Source: Microvirga solisilvae
GTDB taxonomy: Bacteria; Pseudomonadota; Alphaproteobacteria; Rhizobiales; Beijerinckiaceae
Assembly: GCF_022808595.1 (NCBI RefSeq)
Contig: NZ_JAKUCN010000005.1
Location: 124,001 to 188,000 of the forward strand
Direction: 5' to 3'
Length of the DNA stretch: 64,000 nucleotides
The position numbers were made by a program, and so were the translations under genes. Position 1 is the stretch's first letter; the number at the start of each line of letters is the position of its first letter. Shown here one piece after another: positions 26,785 through 36,396 of the stretch. The notes beneath the pieces are model-generated. The model ran no database searches. It was not told the DNA's origin and worked only from the letters and a program-made list of their open reading frames with translations.

Positions 26785-28200
26785 GTGCTCCATGTCTCGA
26801 CCCGCGGGGAAGCTCCCGCGCTTGGCTTTTCCGACGCACTTCTGACCGGCCTCGCCAGGGACGGCGGCCTCTACCTGCCGGAAAAATGGCCAAGCTTGAT
26901 GACGGAGACGATCAAGGGCTTCGCCGGAAAATCCTATGCCGATGTGGCCAAGGCCGTGCTCGGCCCGCTGGTGGATGGCGACATTCCGCAGGCTGATCTC
27001 AGCCGCATGATCGACGAGGCTTATGCCTCGTTCCGTCACACGGCCGTGTGTCCGCTCACGCAGCTCGACGACAACCTGTTCCTGCTCGAACTCTTCCACG
27101 GCCCGACGCTCGCGTTCAAGGACGTGGCGATGCAGCTGCTCGGCCGTCTGATGGATCACGTGCTGAAAGCGCGCGGCGCGCGCGCCACCATCGTCGGCGC
27201 AACGTCCGGCGATACGGGCAGCGCCGCCGTCGAGGCGTTCAAGGGCCTCGATCAGGTCGACATCTTCATCCTCTATCCGCATGGCCGCGTGTCGGATGTG
27301 CAGCGCCGCCAGATGACGACGGTCGCCTCCCCCAACGTGCATGCGCTCGCGGTGGAAGGCACGTTCGACGATTGCCAGAACATGGTGAAGGCCATGTTCA
27401 ATCATCGCGGTTTCCGCGACGAGCTGCAGCTCTCCGGCGTGAACTCCATCAACTGGGCGCGCGTGGCCGCGCAGGCCGTGTATTATTTCACCGCGGCGGT
27501 CGCGCTCGGCGGTCCGCATCGTCCCGTCTCGTTCTCCGTGCCCACCGGCAATTTCGGCGACATTCTCGCGGGCTGGGTGGCTAAGAAGATGGGCCTTCCC
27601 ATCGAGCGTCTGATGATCGGCACCAACGCCAACGACATTCTGGCGCGCACGCTGAATACCGGCACCTACGAGATGAAGGGCGTCGAGGCCACCACCTCGC
27701 CGTCCATGGATATTCAGATATCGTCCAATTTCGAACGCCTGCTGTTCGAGGCTTACAGCCGTGACGGCGAAGCGATCCGCCGTTTGATGGCAAGCCTCAA
27801 TCAATCGCGCTCCTTCACCATCGATGCAGGTCCGCTTGCACGCATCCGAGAAGAGTTCACGGCGGAGGCCGTGAATGAGAAGAGCGTCGCCGACGAGATG
27901 GCGAACACCTATCGCACAACCGGCTATGTGCTCGATCCGCACAGCGCCGTCGGCACGCGTGCAGCGCGCGCGCTGTTGAAGACCAATCCGGAAGTGCCCG
28001 TCGTTGCGCTGTCCACCGCGCACCCGGCCAAGTTCCCCGATGCGGTCGAACGCGCGACTGGCATACGCCCTGCCCTTCCGCCCCATATGGCGGATCTGAT
28101 GGAGCGCAAGGAGAGCTTTACGGTTCTCCCGAACGATCAATCGGCGGTCGAACGCTTCATCCGCGAGCGCGCCCGTGCGGTCAAAGGCGCTGCTGCATGA
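26785..28200 (+). CDS. thrC: Threonine synthase
   Basis: A 471-residue PLP enzyme that converts O-phosphohomoserine to threonine. The start MLHVSTRGEAPALGFSDAL is typical of the longer proteobacterial/fungal class of ThrC. The PLP lysine is in GPTLAFKDVAMQL, and GATSGDTGSAA follows. The GTG at 26785 has AGGAG 7 nt upstream; the frame is open to 26707 but without such support. Homoserine kinase (thrB) is 8 kb away in the ispH operon. The stop overlaps the M16 peptidase ATG (ATGA). Confidence 0.95.
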   Translation: MLHVSTRGEAPALGFSDALLTGLARDGGLYLPEKWPSLMTETIKGFAGKSYADVAKAVLGPLVDGDIPQADLSRMIDEAYASFRHTAVCPLTQLDDNLFLLELFHGPTLAFKDVAMQLLGRLMDHVLKARGARATIVGATSGDTGSAAVEAFKGLDQVDIFILYPHGRVSDVQRRQMTTVASPNVHALAVEGTFDDCQNMVKAMFNHRGFRDELQLSGVNSINWARVAAQAVYYFTAAVALGGPHRPVSFSVPTGNFGDILAGWVAKKMGLPIERLMIGTNANDILARTLNTGTYEMKGVEATTSPSMDIQISSNFERLLFEAYSRDGEAIRRLMASLNQSRSFTIDAGPLARIREEFTAEAVNEKSVADEMANTYRTTGYVLDPHSAVGTRAARALLKTNPEVPVVALSTAHPAKFPDAVERATGIRPALPPHMADLMERKESFTVLPNDQSAVERFIRERARAVKGAAA

Positions 28201-29480
28201 ACGAACATTTCGTGCGCGAGAAGCGCGTCGACATCACGAAGCTCGCGAACGGCCTGACGATCGCGACCGAGCACATGCCGGAAATCGCCACCGCCACTTT
28301 GGGCGTGTGGGTCGGCACAGGCTCGCGCCACGAACAGGCGCATGAGCATGGTCTGTCGCATCTCATCGAGCACATGGCCTTCAAGGGCACGGCGCGCCGC
28401 TCCGCGCGGCAGATCGCGGAAGACATCGAGAATGTGGGCGGCGACATCAATGCCGCGACCAGCGTCGAATACACGAGCTACACCGCGCGCGTTCTCGGCG
28501 AGAATGTTGACGTGGCGCTCGACGTGCTCGGCGACATTCTCATCAATTCGGTTTTCGACGACGCGGAGCTTGCCCGCGAGAAGGGCGTGATCCTGCAGGA
28601 GCACGCCGCCGTCGAGGATACGCCCGACGATCTGATCTACGACGCCTTCATGGAAACGGCCTTCGCGGGCCAGCCCGTCGGACGCCCGATCCTCGGCACG
28701 CCGGACACGATCAGGAGCTTCGACGCCGCCACCATCCGCGCCTTCCTGGCGCGTGAGTACATTCCGTCGAAGATGGTGCTTGCGGCTGCGGGCAACGTGG
28801 ACCATGCGCAGATCGTGGATGCTGCGGAGCGCCTCTTCGGTGCGATGCCGCCCGCCGACATTCGCGCGCCGGAATCCGGGCATTACACGGGCGGCGAACG
28901 GCGCATCTCGCGCAAGCTCGAACAGGCCAATATCGTGCTTGGCTTAGCCGGTCTCTCGTTCAAGGATCCGGGCTATTACGCCGCGCATCTCTTCGCCCAT
29001 ATCCTTGGCGGGGGCCTTACCTCTAGGCTCTGGCACGAGGTGCGCGAGACGCGAGGTCTCGCCTATTCCATCGACTCTTTCCACTGGCCCTTCTCCGATT
29101 GCGGCCTCTTCGGCATCGGGGCGGGCACGGCTGGATCGGACGTGAAGGAACTCACCAAGGTCACGCTCGACTGCATGCGCCAGGCCACCACCGACATCAG
29201 CGAGATCGAGATGATCCGCTCCAAGGCTCAGATGAAGGTGGCCCTGCTGACCGCGCTGGAGACGCCCGGCGGGCGGATCGAGCGCATGGCGCGCCAGCTC
29301 CTGTCCTGGGGGCGGATCGTGGGCAGCGACGAGATCGTGCGGAAGGTCGACATTCTGGATCAGGAGCATGTCCGCGAGGCAGGACGCCGCCTCCTGCAGG
29401 GCAATCCCACGGTCGCGGCCATCGGTCCCATCAAAAGCCTTCCCTCCCTGGAGGTTATCAGCAAGGGCCTGCGCAGCTAG
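28197..29480 (+). CDS. M16 family zinc metallopeptidase
   Basis: A 427-residue protein of the mitochondrial processing peptidase beta-like group. The inverted zinc motif HxxEH is in LSHLIEHMAFKG, with the distal Glu in the ARVLGENVDVALDVL to AREKGVILQE region. The N-terminal half carries catalysis and the C-terminal half is the inactive-type partner domain. No signal peptide is seen, so it is probably cytoplasmic. It is coupled to thrC by a 4-bp overlap, a conserved neighbourhood in alphaproteobacteria. Its substrate is unknown. Confidence 0.93.
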   Translation: MNEHFVREKRVDITKLANGLTIATEHMPEIATATLGVWVGTGSRHEQAHEHGLSHLIEHMAFKGTARRSARQIAEDIENVGGDINAATSVEYTSYTARVLGENVDVALDVLGDILINSVFDDAELAREKGVILQEHAAVEDTPDDLIYDAFMETAFAGQPVGRPILGTPDTIRSFDAATIRAFLAREYIPSKMVLAAAGNVDHAQIVDAAERLFGAMPPADIRAPESGHYTGGERRISRKLEQANIVLGLAGLSFKDPGYYAAHLFAHILGGGLTSRLWHEVRETRGLAYSIDSFHWPFSDCGLFGIGAGTAGSDVKELTKVTLDCMRQATTDISEIEMIRSKAQMKVALLTALETPGGRIERMARQLLSWGRIVGSDEIVRKVDILDQEHVREAGRRLLQGNPTVAAIGPIKSLPSLEVISKGLRS

Positions 29481-29520
29481 GGGGGCGTTGATCCGGCCAT
29501 CCACGTCTTGTCCCCCATAG

Positions 29521-29629
29521 CCCTCATCCTGAGGGGTCGCGGAGCGACCGTCTCGAAGGACGAGGGCGTCTCCAGAGATCACTGGAACCTCCTTCGAGAC
29601 GCAGGCTCCGCCTGCTCCTCAGGATGAGG
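29521..29629. repeat. Intergenic inverted repeat, family 3, copy B
   Basis: It begins CCCTCATCCTGAGGGG and ends CTCCTCAGGATGAGG, with internal TCTCGAAGGACGAGGGCG, TCCAGAGATCACTGGA and CTCCTTCGAGACGCAGG. It matches the copy at 14635-14740 along its length. It lies in the 400-bp gap between the M16 peptidase and the GGDEF-EAL gene; I see no gene in the remainder of that gap. Confidence 0.87.
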
Positions 29630-29880
29630 TTTGTGAGTTGGAAGCGAAGACATGTATCCCCCGAACAAGCCCGGGGTGACGAGGAAAGGGCAATGCTTTC
29701 CGCTACGTCATATCGATTTCACCTCAATCCCGCCGCAAAGCGCCTCCATGCGCGTGGTTAACGATAAAAACCGAGTCATGCGGACAAGTGGGGGCCTGCC
29801 GAGGCTTCGGCTTGCCCTCAGGCTCCCTGACCGGTACCAATCTGCCTTCGAATTTTGGACCGGACGAAAGAACCGAAGCA

Positions 29881-32763
29881 GTGCGGATCGTATCTTTCGC
29901 CATAGCCTTTCTTCTGGCGGCGTTCGTGGGGCTCACCTGGCCGACTTCCGGCTGGGCGGTGGAATCCGTTCGCGTCGATCCCAAGACCAAGGCAATCGAC
30001 CTGACCCAGGCCATCGAGCGCTACAAGTCCGATGGCGACGAAATCCGCATTTCCACCGCTCCGGGCCGCGACGGCATCGTGCGCCGCATCGCCGTGAAGG
30101 CGCGTGAGTCCGGCACCCGCCCGGACTGGATCGTCTTCGCGCTCACCAACGATACCGACGAGCAGGTCGACCGCCTGCTCGTGGCGCCGCATTTCCGGTT
30201 GACCGGCTCCGGCGTGGTTTGGCCCGATCTCGGCGCTTCCCGCATCGCCGCCATCACCGCGAGCCAGGGCATCCGCCCCGAGCGGGACGACAGCCCCGAT
30301 GCGGACGTGTTCCTCATCACGCTCGATCCCGGCACCACTGTCACCTTCGTGGCGGAGCTGCGCACCGACAACCTGCCACAGCTCCATCTGTGGGATGCGG
30401 ATGCCTACAAGGAGCGCGTGAACGGCCTCACCCTCTACAAGGGCATCATCATCGGCATCGCGGGCCTGCTCGCCCTCTTCCTCACCATCGTGTTCGTGGT
30501 GAAGGGCGCGCTGATCTTCCCGGCGGCCGCCGCGCTCGCCTGGGCGGTGCTGGCTTATGCCAGCATCGATTTCGGTTTCTTCCAGCGCGTGTTCCCGATC
30601 TCCGAGGTCACGGAGCAGATCTATCGCGCCGGCGCGGAAGCGGTGCTGGCGGCAACGCTGCTCGTGTTCCTCTTCGCCTATCTCAACCTGAACCGCTGGC
30701 ACGTGCGCTACAGCCACGTCACGGCCTTCTGGCTCGCCTTCCTCGGCGCGTTGCTGCTGCTGGCCGTGCTCGATGCCTCGGTGGCTGCGGGCGTGGCGCG
30801 CATGTCGATCGCGGCGGTGGCCGGCATCGGCTTCGTGCTCGTGATCCATCTGGCGACGCACGGCTATGACCGCGCCATCATGCTCGTGCCCACCTGGCTC
30901 CTGCTGATTGCCTGGACGGTGGCGGCGAGCTTCACGGTTCTAGGGCAGCTGAGCTCCGACCTCGTGCCGCCTGCATTGATCGGTGGTCTCGTGCTGATCG
31001 TCATGCTGATCGGCTTCACCGTGATGCAGCACGCCTTCGCCGGTGGCGGTTTTGCCCGTGGCTTCGTCAACGACACGGAGCGTCGCGCTCTCGCCCTCGC
31101 GGGCGCTGGCGACATCGTGTTCGATTGGGACGTGGTGTCGGACAACATCTTCGTGAGCCCTGAGATCGAGCATCAACTCGGCCTGAAGCGCGGCGCGCTC
31201 GAAGGCCCTGCCTCGGCTTGGCTCGATCTGATCCATCCCTTCGACAAGGATCGCTACAGGCTTGCCCTCGATACGGTGATCGAGCATCGTCGTGGACGTC
31301 TGGTGCAGGATTTCCGCCTGCGCTCGTCGTCCAGCGCGCATCACTGGTATCGCCTCAAGGCCCGTCCGGTGATCGGCTCCGACGGCGAGGTCATTCGCAT
31401 CGTCGGAACGCTCTGCGACGTGACGAGCAGCAAGAACGCCGAGGAGCGGCTGCTGCTCGACGCGGTGCATGACAACCTGACGAGCCTGCCCAACCGCCAG
31501 CTCTTCTACGACCGCCTCGAAGCTGCGCTGACCTTCGCGAGCCAGGACGATTCATTGCGTCCGACAGTGCTCGTGATCGACATCGACAAGTTCAAGGATG
31601 CGAACGATCAATCGGGCTACACGGCAGGCGACTCGATCCTTCTCACCCTGTCGCGCCGCCTCGGCCGTCTGTTGAAGCCGCAGGATACGCTGGCGCGCAT
31701 CGCAGGCGACGAATTCGCGATCATCCTGCTCTCGGAGCGCGAGCCCGACCGCATCATCGCTTTCGCCGACATGGTCCGGCGCATCGTCACCACGCCGGTC
31801 ACCTATGCCGAGCGCGAGATTTTCCTCACCGCCTCCATCGGCATCGCCCTGCACGATCCGCAGATCGCGGCACGTCGCGAGGAAGTGCTGCGCAATGCGG
31901 AAATCGCCATGGCGCATGCGCGCCGTCACGGCGGCGACCGCATCGAGGTGTTCCGCCCCACCATGCGCTCGGACCGCAGCGACCATTTCACGATGGAAAG
32001 CGACCTGCGCCATGCACTCGAGCGCAACGAGATGAAGGTGCTGTTCAAGCCCATCGTGCGGCTCGAGGATCGCACCATCGCGGGCTTCGAATCCATGCTG
32101 CGCTGGGAACATCCGCGCCTCGGCCCTGTTTCGCCCGACGACTTCATGTCGATTGCGGAAGAGACGGGTCTCATCGTCAAGCTCAGCGTGTTCCTGCTGG
32201 AGCAGACGGCGCGCGAGCTCGGTATCTGGCAGAGCGCGCTCGAAGTCGAGCCGCCGATCTTTGCCAGCGTGAACATGTCGAGCCATCACCTCCTGCGTCA
32301 CGACCTGTTGCAGGAAGTGAAGAACGTCATCGCGCGCACACGCGTTCTCCCCGGCTCTCTCAAGATCGAGATGACGGAAAGCCTCGTGATGGAGAACCCG
32401 GAATATTCGGCGCAGATGCTGGCGCGCCTGCGCGATCTCGGCGCCGGTCTCTCGCTCGACGATTTCGGCACGGGCTATTCCGCCCTCTCCTACCTGCTGC
32501 GCTTCCCGTTCGATACGATCAAGGTGGACGAGTCCTTCGTGCGCCAGATGGCGTCGGGCAATGCGATCATCCTGCGCTCCATCATCAAGATGTCGCACGA
32601 GCTCGGCATGGAGATCGTGGCGGAAGGCGCGGAGAGCGAGTCGGAAGCGATCGAGCTCTACCAGCTCGGCTGCGAATATGCGCAAGGCCCCGTCTTCGGC
32701 GAACCGATGTCAGTGATGCAGGCGCGCCAGCTCGTAGGCGCGACAACGACGGAAGCCGCGTAG
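29881..32763 (+). CDS. Membrane GGDEF-EAL protein (cyclic-di-GMP turnover)
   Basis: A 960-residue protein. A signal-like helix (residues 3-25) is followed by a periplasmic sensor region to about 180, six to seven membrane helices (about 186-390), a PAS-like domain (about 396-515), GGDEF (about 525-690) and EAL (about 710-950). The cyclase motif reads AGDEF rather than GGDEF. The EAL part keeps the expected residues: Glu in FESMLRWEHP, Asn in VNMSSHH, Glu in MTES, DDFGTGYS, Lys in IKVDESF and Glu in AEGAE. Phosphodiesterase activity is therefore more likely than cyclase activity. The GTG at 29881 begins the signal-like helix; a GTG at 29788 is possible. Confidence 0.88.
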   Translation: MRIVSFAIAFLLAAFVGLTWPTSGWAVESVRVDPKTKAIDLTQAIERYKSDGDEIRISTAPGRDGIVRRIAVKARESGTRPDWIVFALTNDTDEQVDRLLVAPHFRLTGSGVVWPDLGASRIAAITASQGIRPERDDSPDADVFLITLDPGTTVTFVAELRTDNLPQLHLWDADAYKERVNGLTLYKGIIIGIAGLLALFLTIVFVVKGALIFPAAAALAWAVLAYASIDFGFFQRVFPISEVTEQIYRAGAEAVLAATLLVFLFAYLNLNRWHVRYSHVTAFWLAFLGALLLLAVLDASVAAGVARMSIAAVAGIGFVLVIHLATHGYDRAIMLVPTWLLLIAWTVAASFTVLGQLSSDLVPPALIGGLVLIVMLIGFTVMQHAFAGGGFARGFVNDTERRALALAGAGDIVFDWDVVSDNIFVSPEIEHQLGLKRGALEGPASAWLDLIHPFDKDRYRLALDTVIEHRRGRLVQDFRLRSSSSAHHWYRLKARPVIGSDGEVIRIVGTLCDVTSSKNAEERLLLDAVHDNLTSLPNRQLFYDRLEAALTFASQDDSLRPTVLVIDIDKFKDANDQSGYTAGDSILLTLSRRLGRLLKPQDTLARIAGDEFAIILLSEREPDRIIAFADMVRRIVTTPVTYAEREIFLTASIGIALHDPQIAARREEVLRNAEIAMAHARRHGGDRIEVFRPTMRSDRSDHFTMESDLRHALERNEMKVLFKPIVRLEDRTIAGFESMLRWEHPRLGPVSPDDFMSIAEETGLIVKLSVFLLEQTARELGIWQSALEVEPPIFASVNMSSHHLLRHDLLQEVKNVIARTRVLPGSLKIEMTESLVMENPEYSAQMLARLRDLGAGLSLDDFGTGYSALSYLLRFPFDTIKVDESFVRQMASGNAIILRSIIKMSHELGMEIVAEGAESESEAIELYQLGCEYAQGPVFGEPMSVMQARQLVGATTTEAA

Positions 32764-32770
32764 TTCTTCC

Positions 32771-33382
32771 TCAGGCGTGGCCTGCTTCCATGGACAGCAT
32801 GGCGGGCTCGATGCCGATGCGGCGAAGCGCCATCTCGTAGCGAATATCGGCGGGCGTGCTGAAGATCAGCTCGGTAGAGGCAGGGCAGTTCAGCCAGCCA
32901 TTGGCCTGGAGTTCGAGTTCGAGCTGACCGGCACCCCAGCCCGCATAGCCAAGTGCCAGAACCGCTTCTCGCGGGCCTCTTCCTTGAGCGATGGCGCGCA
33001 GGATGTCGATGGTGGCCGTCAGGCAGACGGAATCGTCAATGGGCAGGGTGGATTGGGCGATGTGGTAATCCGGCGAATGGAGCACGAAGCCCCGGCTCGT
33101 CTCCACTGGACCGCCCATGAGAACCTGCATCCGGCCCACCTGCTCCGGCAGATGGATACGGTCGAGTTCCGGCACGATTTCGAGCTGGACGAGGAGGTCC
33201 GGCATGTTCACGTTTGCGGCAGGACGGTTGAGAATGATGCCCATCGCCCCTTCCGGTGAATGGGCGCAGACATAAATCACTGCCCGGGCGAAGCGCTCGT
33301 CCGTCATGCCGGGCATCGCCACCAGCAATTGCCCGTCGAGATACGGGGAATCGGCGTCATATGGGGTTTGCTGAAAGCTCAT
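32771..33382 (-). CDS. YqgE/AlgH family protein
   Basis: A 203-residue protein of the DUF179 (YqgE/AlgH) family: [37 protein letters not shown] and [12 protein letters not shown] are all present. The family is widespread and its function is not established, though AlgH was once tied to alginate control. The start at 33382 (MSFQQTPYD) is preferred because conservation begins there; the frame is open to 33457. It converges with the GGDEF-EAL gene and diverges from the DsbD-like gene. Confidence 0.9.
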   Translation of the reverse strand: MSFQQTPYDADSPYLDGQLLVAMPGMTDERFARAVIYVCAHSPEGAMGIILNRPAANVNMPDLLVQLEIVPELDRIHLPEQVGRMQVLMGGPVETSRGFVLHSPDYHIAQSTLPIDDSVCLTATIDILRAIAQGRGPREAVLALGYAGWGAGQLELELQANGWLNCPASTELIFSTPADIRYEMALRRIGIEPAMLSMEAGHA

Positions 33383-33488
33383 GTCCTGCAATCTGCCTTT
33401 GAGGGCCGGCCTCCCGATCACGGGATCGTGGATGGCAAGCCCGGAGAAAAAACGCATAAAGGAAGCGCCTCAGGGAGGCGTCAGTTCC

Positions 33489-34337
33489 ATGACCATGACA
33501 TTCCGCATCGCCGCATCGGCCGTTTTTCTGATTCTGTCCCTTTTCCCCGGCTTTGCCCAGCCCTCCCCCTCGTCCACTTCGGCGCAAGGGTTCCATTCAA
33601 AGGTACGCCTTCTGTCCGGCGGCAGGCAGGGTGGGAACTGGCTTGCGGGGATCGAGATCGCCCTCGATCCGGGCTTCAAGACCTATTGGCGCAATCCCGG
33701 CGAATCCGGCCTGCCGCCGAGCTTCGACTGGTCGCGCTCCGAGAACGTGGCGGATGTCGAGGTTCGATGGCCCGCCCCCAAGCGTCACGAGGATGCGGCG
33801 GGCGTGGCCTATGTCTATGAGCAGAAGGCCGTTCTGCCGGTGGTGGTGAAGCCTGTCGAGGCGGGCAAGCCGGTCAAGCTGGCGCTCACCATCGATTACG
33901 GCATCTGCAAGGATATCTGCATTCCGGCCCATGCGGAGCTGAACCTGCCGCTCTCGGATGGAACCTCCGATCGCGCCGCCATCGAGCAGGCCATGCCCAA
34001 GGTTCCGCGCAAGCAGGCCCTTGGAGAGCAGGCCGATCTCTCCGTCCTCTCGGCCGTTTCAGCTGCTGCGGGCGAAAGACACTTCGTCATCACCGTTCGC
34101 GCCCCTGCGGGCACGTCGCCTGTGCTTTTCACCGAAGGGCCGGAGAATTGGTATTTCTCGACGTCGAAGGTCGGCCCTGAGAGCAGCGCCGTGTCGACGA
34201 CTCGTTTCTTCAATGTGAAGGTCGAGGAGAAACCCAAGGACGCGGCAGGGCCGGTCCCCCTCACCCTGACCCTGGTTGCAGGCGACAAGGCGGTCGAGAC
34301 GCAAGTCAGCCTCGACGGCAACGGGCTGCCGCGCTAG
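33489..34337 (+). CDS. Exported DsbD-alpha/ScsB-like domain protein
   Basis: A 282-residue protein with a signal peptide (cut near GFAQP) and one domain like the N-terminal part of DsbD/ScsB: a YWRNPGESGLPPSF segment, EVRWPAPKR, and the cysteine pair in YGICKDICIPAH. No membrane transporter or thioredoxin part follows, so it is a stand-alone periplasmic acceptor-type domain. It may receive electrons from another transmembrane reductase. GGAGG lies 10 nt before the chosen ATG. The peroxiredoxin gene follows after 43 bp. Confidence 0.82.
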   Translation: MTMTFRIAASAVFLILSLFPGFAQPSPSSTSAQGFHSKVRLLSGGRQGGNWLAGIEIALDPGFKTYWRNPGESGLPPSFDWSRSENVADVEVRWPAPKRHEDAAGVAYVYEQKAVLPVVVKPVEAGKPVKLALTIDYGICKDICIPAHAELNLPLSDGTSDRAAIEQAMPKVPRKQALGEQADLSVLSAVSAAAGERHFVITVRAPAGTSPVLFTEGPENWYFSTSKVGPESSAVSTTRFFNVKVEEKPKDAAGPVPLTLTLVAGDKAVETQVSLDGNGLPR

Positions 34338-34380
34338 GGAAGAGGCACAGACTATTACGAAGCCGCTTTGGAGAAAGTGC

Positions 34381-34863
34381 ATGCCCATTCAGGTTGGAGA
34401 ACGCCTCCCCCAGGTCACCTTCCGTGTCATGACCGCCGACGGGCCGGTCGCCAAGACGACGGACGACCTCTTCAAGGGACGTAAAGTCGTGCTCGTGGCC
34501 GTTCCCGGCGCGTTTACCCCCACCTGCCACCGCAACCACCTGCCGGGCTACGTGCAGCGGGCTGAGGAGATCAAGGGCAAGGGCGTGGACGCCATCCTGG
34601 TGACTGCCGTCAACGACGTGTTCGTCATGGATGCATGGGCCAAGTCCGCAGGCGCTGAAGGCATCGAGTTCCTCTCCGACGGCAACGGCGATTTCGCTAA
34701 GGCGATCAAGCTGACCATGGACGGCTCGGGCTTCGGCCTCGGCACCCGCTCCCAGCGCTATTCGATGGTGGTGGAAGACGGCGTCGTGAAGGCGATCAAT
34801 GTCGAGGACACGCCGTCCAAGGCTCAAGTGTCGGGTGCGGAAAACATCCTGAAGGATCTCTGA
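34381..34863 (+). CDS. Peroxiredoxin (Prx5 type)
   Basis: A 160-residue thiol peroxidase. The peroxidatic Cys is in PGAFTPTCHRNHLPGY, the Prx5 signature. It reduces hydrogen peroxide and organic hydroperoxides, usually with glutathione/glutaredoxin or thioredoxin. GGAGAA is about 6 nt before the ATG at 34381, which matches the normal family start. It follows an exported disulfide-handling protein, so both may serve redox balance, though this one is cytoplasmic. Confidence 0.95.
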   Translation: MPIQVGERLPQVTFRVMTADGPVAKTTDDLFKGRKVVLVAVPGAFTPTCHRNHLPGYVQRAEEIKGKGVDAILVTAVNDVFVMDAWAKSAGAEGIEFLSDGNGDFAKAIKLTMDGSGFGLGTRSQRYSMVVEDGVVKAINVEDTPSKAQVSGAENILKDL

Positions 34864-34885
34864 GCCTTTCAAGCTCTAAAACACG

Positions 34886-34925
34886 AAGCCCTGCCCGCTT
34901 GAATGCTGGCAGGGCTTTTGTTTTA
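34886..34925 (+). terminator. Rho-independent terminator after the peroxiredoxin gene
   Basis: Stem AAGCCCTGCC / GGCAGGGCTT with a 12-nt loop, followed by TTGTTTTAT. It starts 23 bp after the stop. Confidence 0.88.
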
Positions 34926-34939
34926 TGTGCACCAGGTAA

Positions 34940-34975
34940 GCTCCAAAAGTACCAATCCACCTTTGGTTCGATGCT
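34940..34975. repeat. Degenerate half of the composite palindromic repeat
   Basis: GCTCCAAAAGTACC and CCACCTTTGGTTCGATGC resemble the CCCAAAAGTG...CACTTTTGGG...CGATGC palindrome found on both sides of smc, with several changes. It sits between the peroxiredoxin terminator and the rnhA stop. Confidence 0.6.
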
Positions 34976-35431
34976 TTATGCACGCCGCTTCTTGAAGGGT
35001 TGCATGGCGGCCACCGCCAGCTCGTCGACACGAATGTTGATGGGATCGTCCGCATGGCCCTTCACCCAGTGCCAGGCCACGTCGTGGCGAGATGCAGCCT
35101 CATCGAGCTCACGCCACAGATCCTCGTTCTTCACGGGCTTGTTGTCTGCGGTGCGCCAGCCGCGGCGCTTCCAGTTGTGCATCCATTGCGTGATGCCCTG
35201 GCGCACATATTGCGAGTCCGTGAACAGATCGACGGCACAGGGCCGCTTCAACGCGTTCAGCCCCTCGATGGCGGCGCGGATTTCCATGCGGTTGTTGGTG
35301 GTGTGAGCCTCACCGCCGGAGACCTCCTTCTCGCTGCCCTTGAAGAACAGGATCGCACCCCAGCCGCCTGGCCCGGGATTTCCCGAGCAGGCGCCGTCCG
35401 TGTAGATGAGGATGCGCTCAGAATTGCTCAT
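34976..35431 (-). CDS. rnhA: Ribonuclease HI
   Basis: A 151-residue RNase HI that removes RNA from RNA-DNA hybrids. Active-site acids are visible: Asp in [17 protein letters not shown], Glu in NNRMEIRA, Asp in LFTDSQYV, and Asp in IRVDELA; the mobile His is in WVKGHADDP. Length is normal. Its ATG overlaps the homoserine kinase stop by 4 bp. ispH-thrB-rnhA is a familiar order in Hyphomicrobiales. Confidence 0.97.
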   Translation of the reverse strand: MSNSERILIYTDGACSGNPGPGGWGAILFFKGSEKEVSGGEAHTTNNRMEIRAAIEGLNALKRPCAVDLFTDSQYVRQGITQWMHNWKRRGWRTADNKPVKNEDLWRELDEAASRHDVAWHWVKGHADDPINIRVDELAVAAMQPFKKRRA

Positions 35432-36393
35432 GTATCGAGTCCATATTCGCGGGCATGCTTCACATGGGTGTGGAAGTGGAGCTTGCGGTCGTATTCAAGC
35501 GGATCCTTCGGCTTCACGAGCGCCCCTGGCGGCACGTTGAGCCAGTCCACGAGACGGGTCAGCATAAAGCGCATCGCAGAACCGCGACAGAGAACAGGCA
35601 GCGCTTCGATCTCGTCAGCAGAGAGAGGACGCACCGCCTGATAACCGGCGAGCAGCGCCTGTCCCTTCGTGAGATTGAACGATCCGTCCTGCTCGAAGCA
35701 CCAGGCATTGAGGCAGATGGCGACGTCGTAGGCGAAGGAATCCGTGCAGGCGAAATAGAAGTCGATCAGCCCCGACACTTCGGAGCCGATGAAGAACACA
35801 TTGTCCGTGAACAGATCCGCATGGATGATGCCGGAGGGCAGATCCTGCGGCCATGCATCCTTCAGATAAGCAAGCTCACGCCGCGTGCGCTCGCCCAACC
35901 CGTCGGAGACCGTATCGGCCTGCGCCTCGGCTTGCGCGAAGAGCGGAGCCCATGCGTCGAGCGAGAGCGCGTTGGGCCGGTTCATCGCGAAGTCGCGGCC
36001 CGCGAGATGCAGCTTCGCGAGCGCTCCGCCGAGAGCCCCGCAATGCTTCGCTGTGGGACGACGCACCGCGATGCCATCAAGGAAGGTGATGATGACGGCG
36101 GGACGTCCGGCCACGCGGCCGAGCGCTTCGCCCTTGCGGTTGTTGACCGGCAGCGGACAGGTCAGACCTCTATTCGCCAGATGCTGCATGAGCCCGAGGA
36201 AGAACGGCAGATCGGTTTCCCGCACCCGCTTCTCATAGAGGGTGAGAATGTAGGAGCCCTTGGTAGTGTGGAGAAAATAGTTCGTGTTCTCCACGCCCTC
36301 CGCGATGCCCTTGTAGGAGAGCACCGTGCCGATGTCGTAGGTCTCGAGAAAGCGTTCGAGCTCCTCGTCGCTGACTTCCGTATAGACTGCCAA
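35428..36393 (-). CDS. thrB: Homoserine kinase (APH-fold type ThrB)
   Basis: A 321-residue kinase of the aminoglycoside-phosphotransferase fold, the type II ThrB of alphaproteobacteria and pseudomonads. Typical segments: [20 protein letters not shown] in the N-lobe, [13 protein letters not shown] (catalytic loop) and [16 protein letters not shown] (metal-binding Asp). It phosphorylates homoserine to feed threonine synthase, whose gene is at 26.8 kb. It lies 3 bp downstream of ispH and overlaps rnhA. Confidence 0.94.
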   Translation of the reverse strand: MAVYTEVSDEELERFLETYDIGTVLSYKGIAEGVENTNYFLHTTKGSYILTLYEKRVRETDLPFFLGLMQHLANRGLTCPLPVNNRKGEALGRVAGRPAVIITFLDGIAVRRPTAKHCGALGGALAKLHLAGRDFAMNRPNALSLDAWAPLFAQAEAQADTVSDGLGERTRRELAYLKDAWPQDLPSGIIHADLFTDNVFFIGSEVSGLIDFYFACTDSFAYDVAICLNAWCFEQDGSFNLTKGQALLAGYQAVRPLSADEIEALPVLCRGSAMRFMLTRLVDWLNVPPGALVKPKDPLEYDRKLHFHTHVKHAREYGLDT

Positions 36394-36396
36394 TGT

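Noticed and set aside
26752-28140. A 462-codon minus-strand frame opposite thrC.
   Set aside because: No recognisable motif, and thrC on the other strand is unambiguous.
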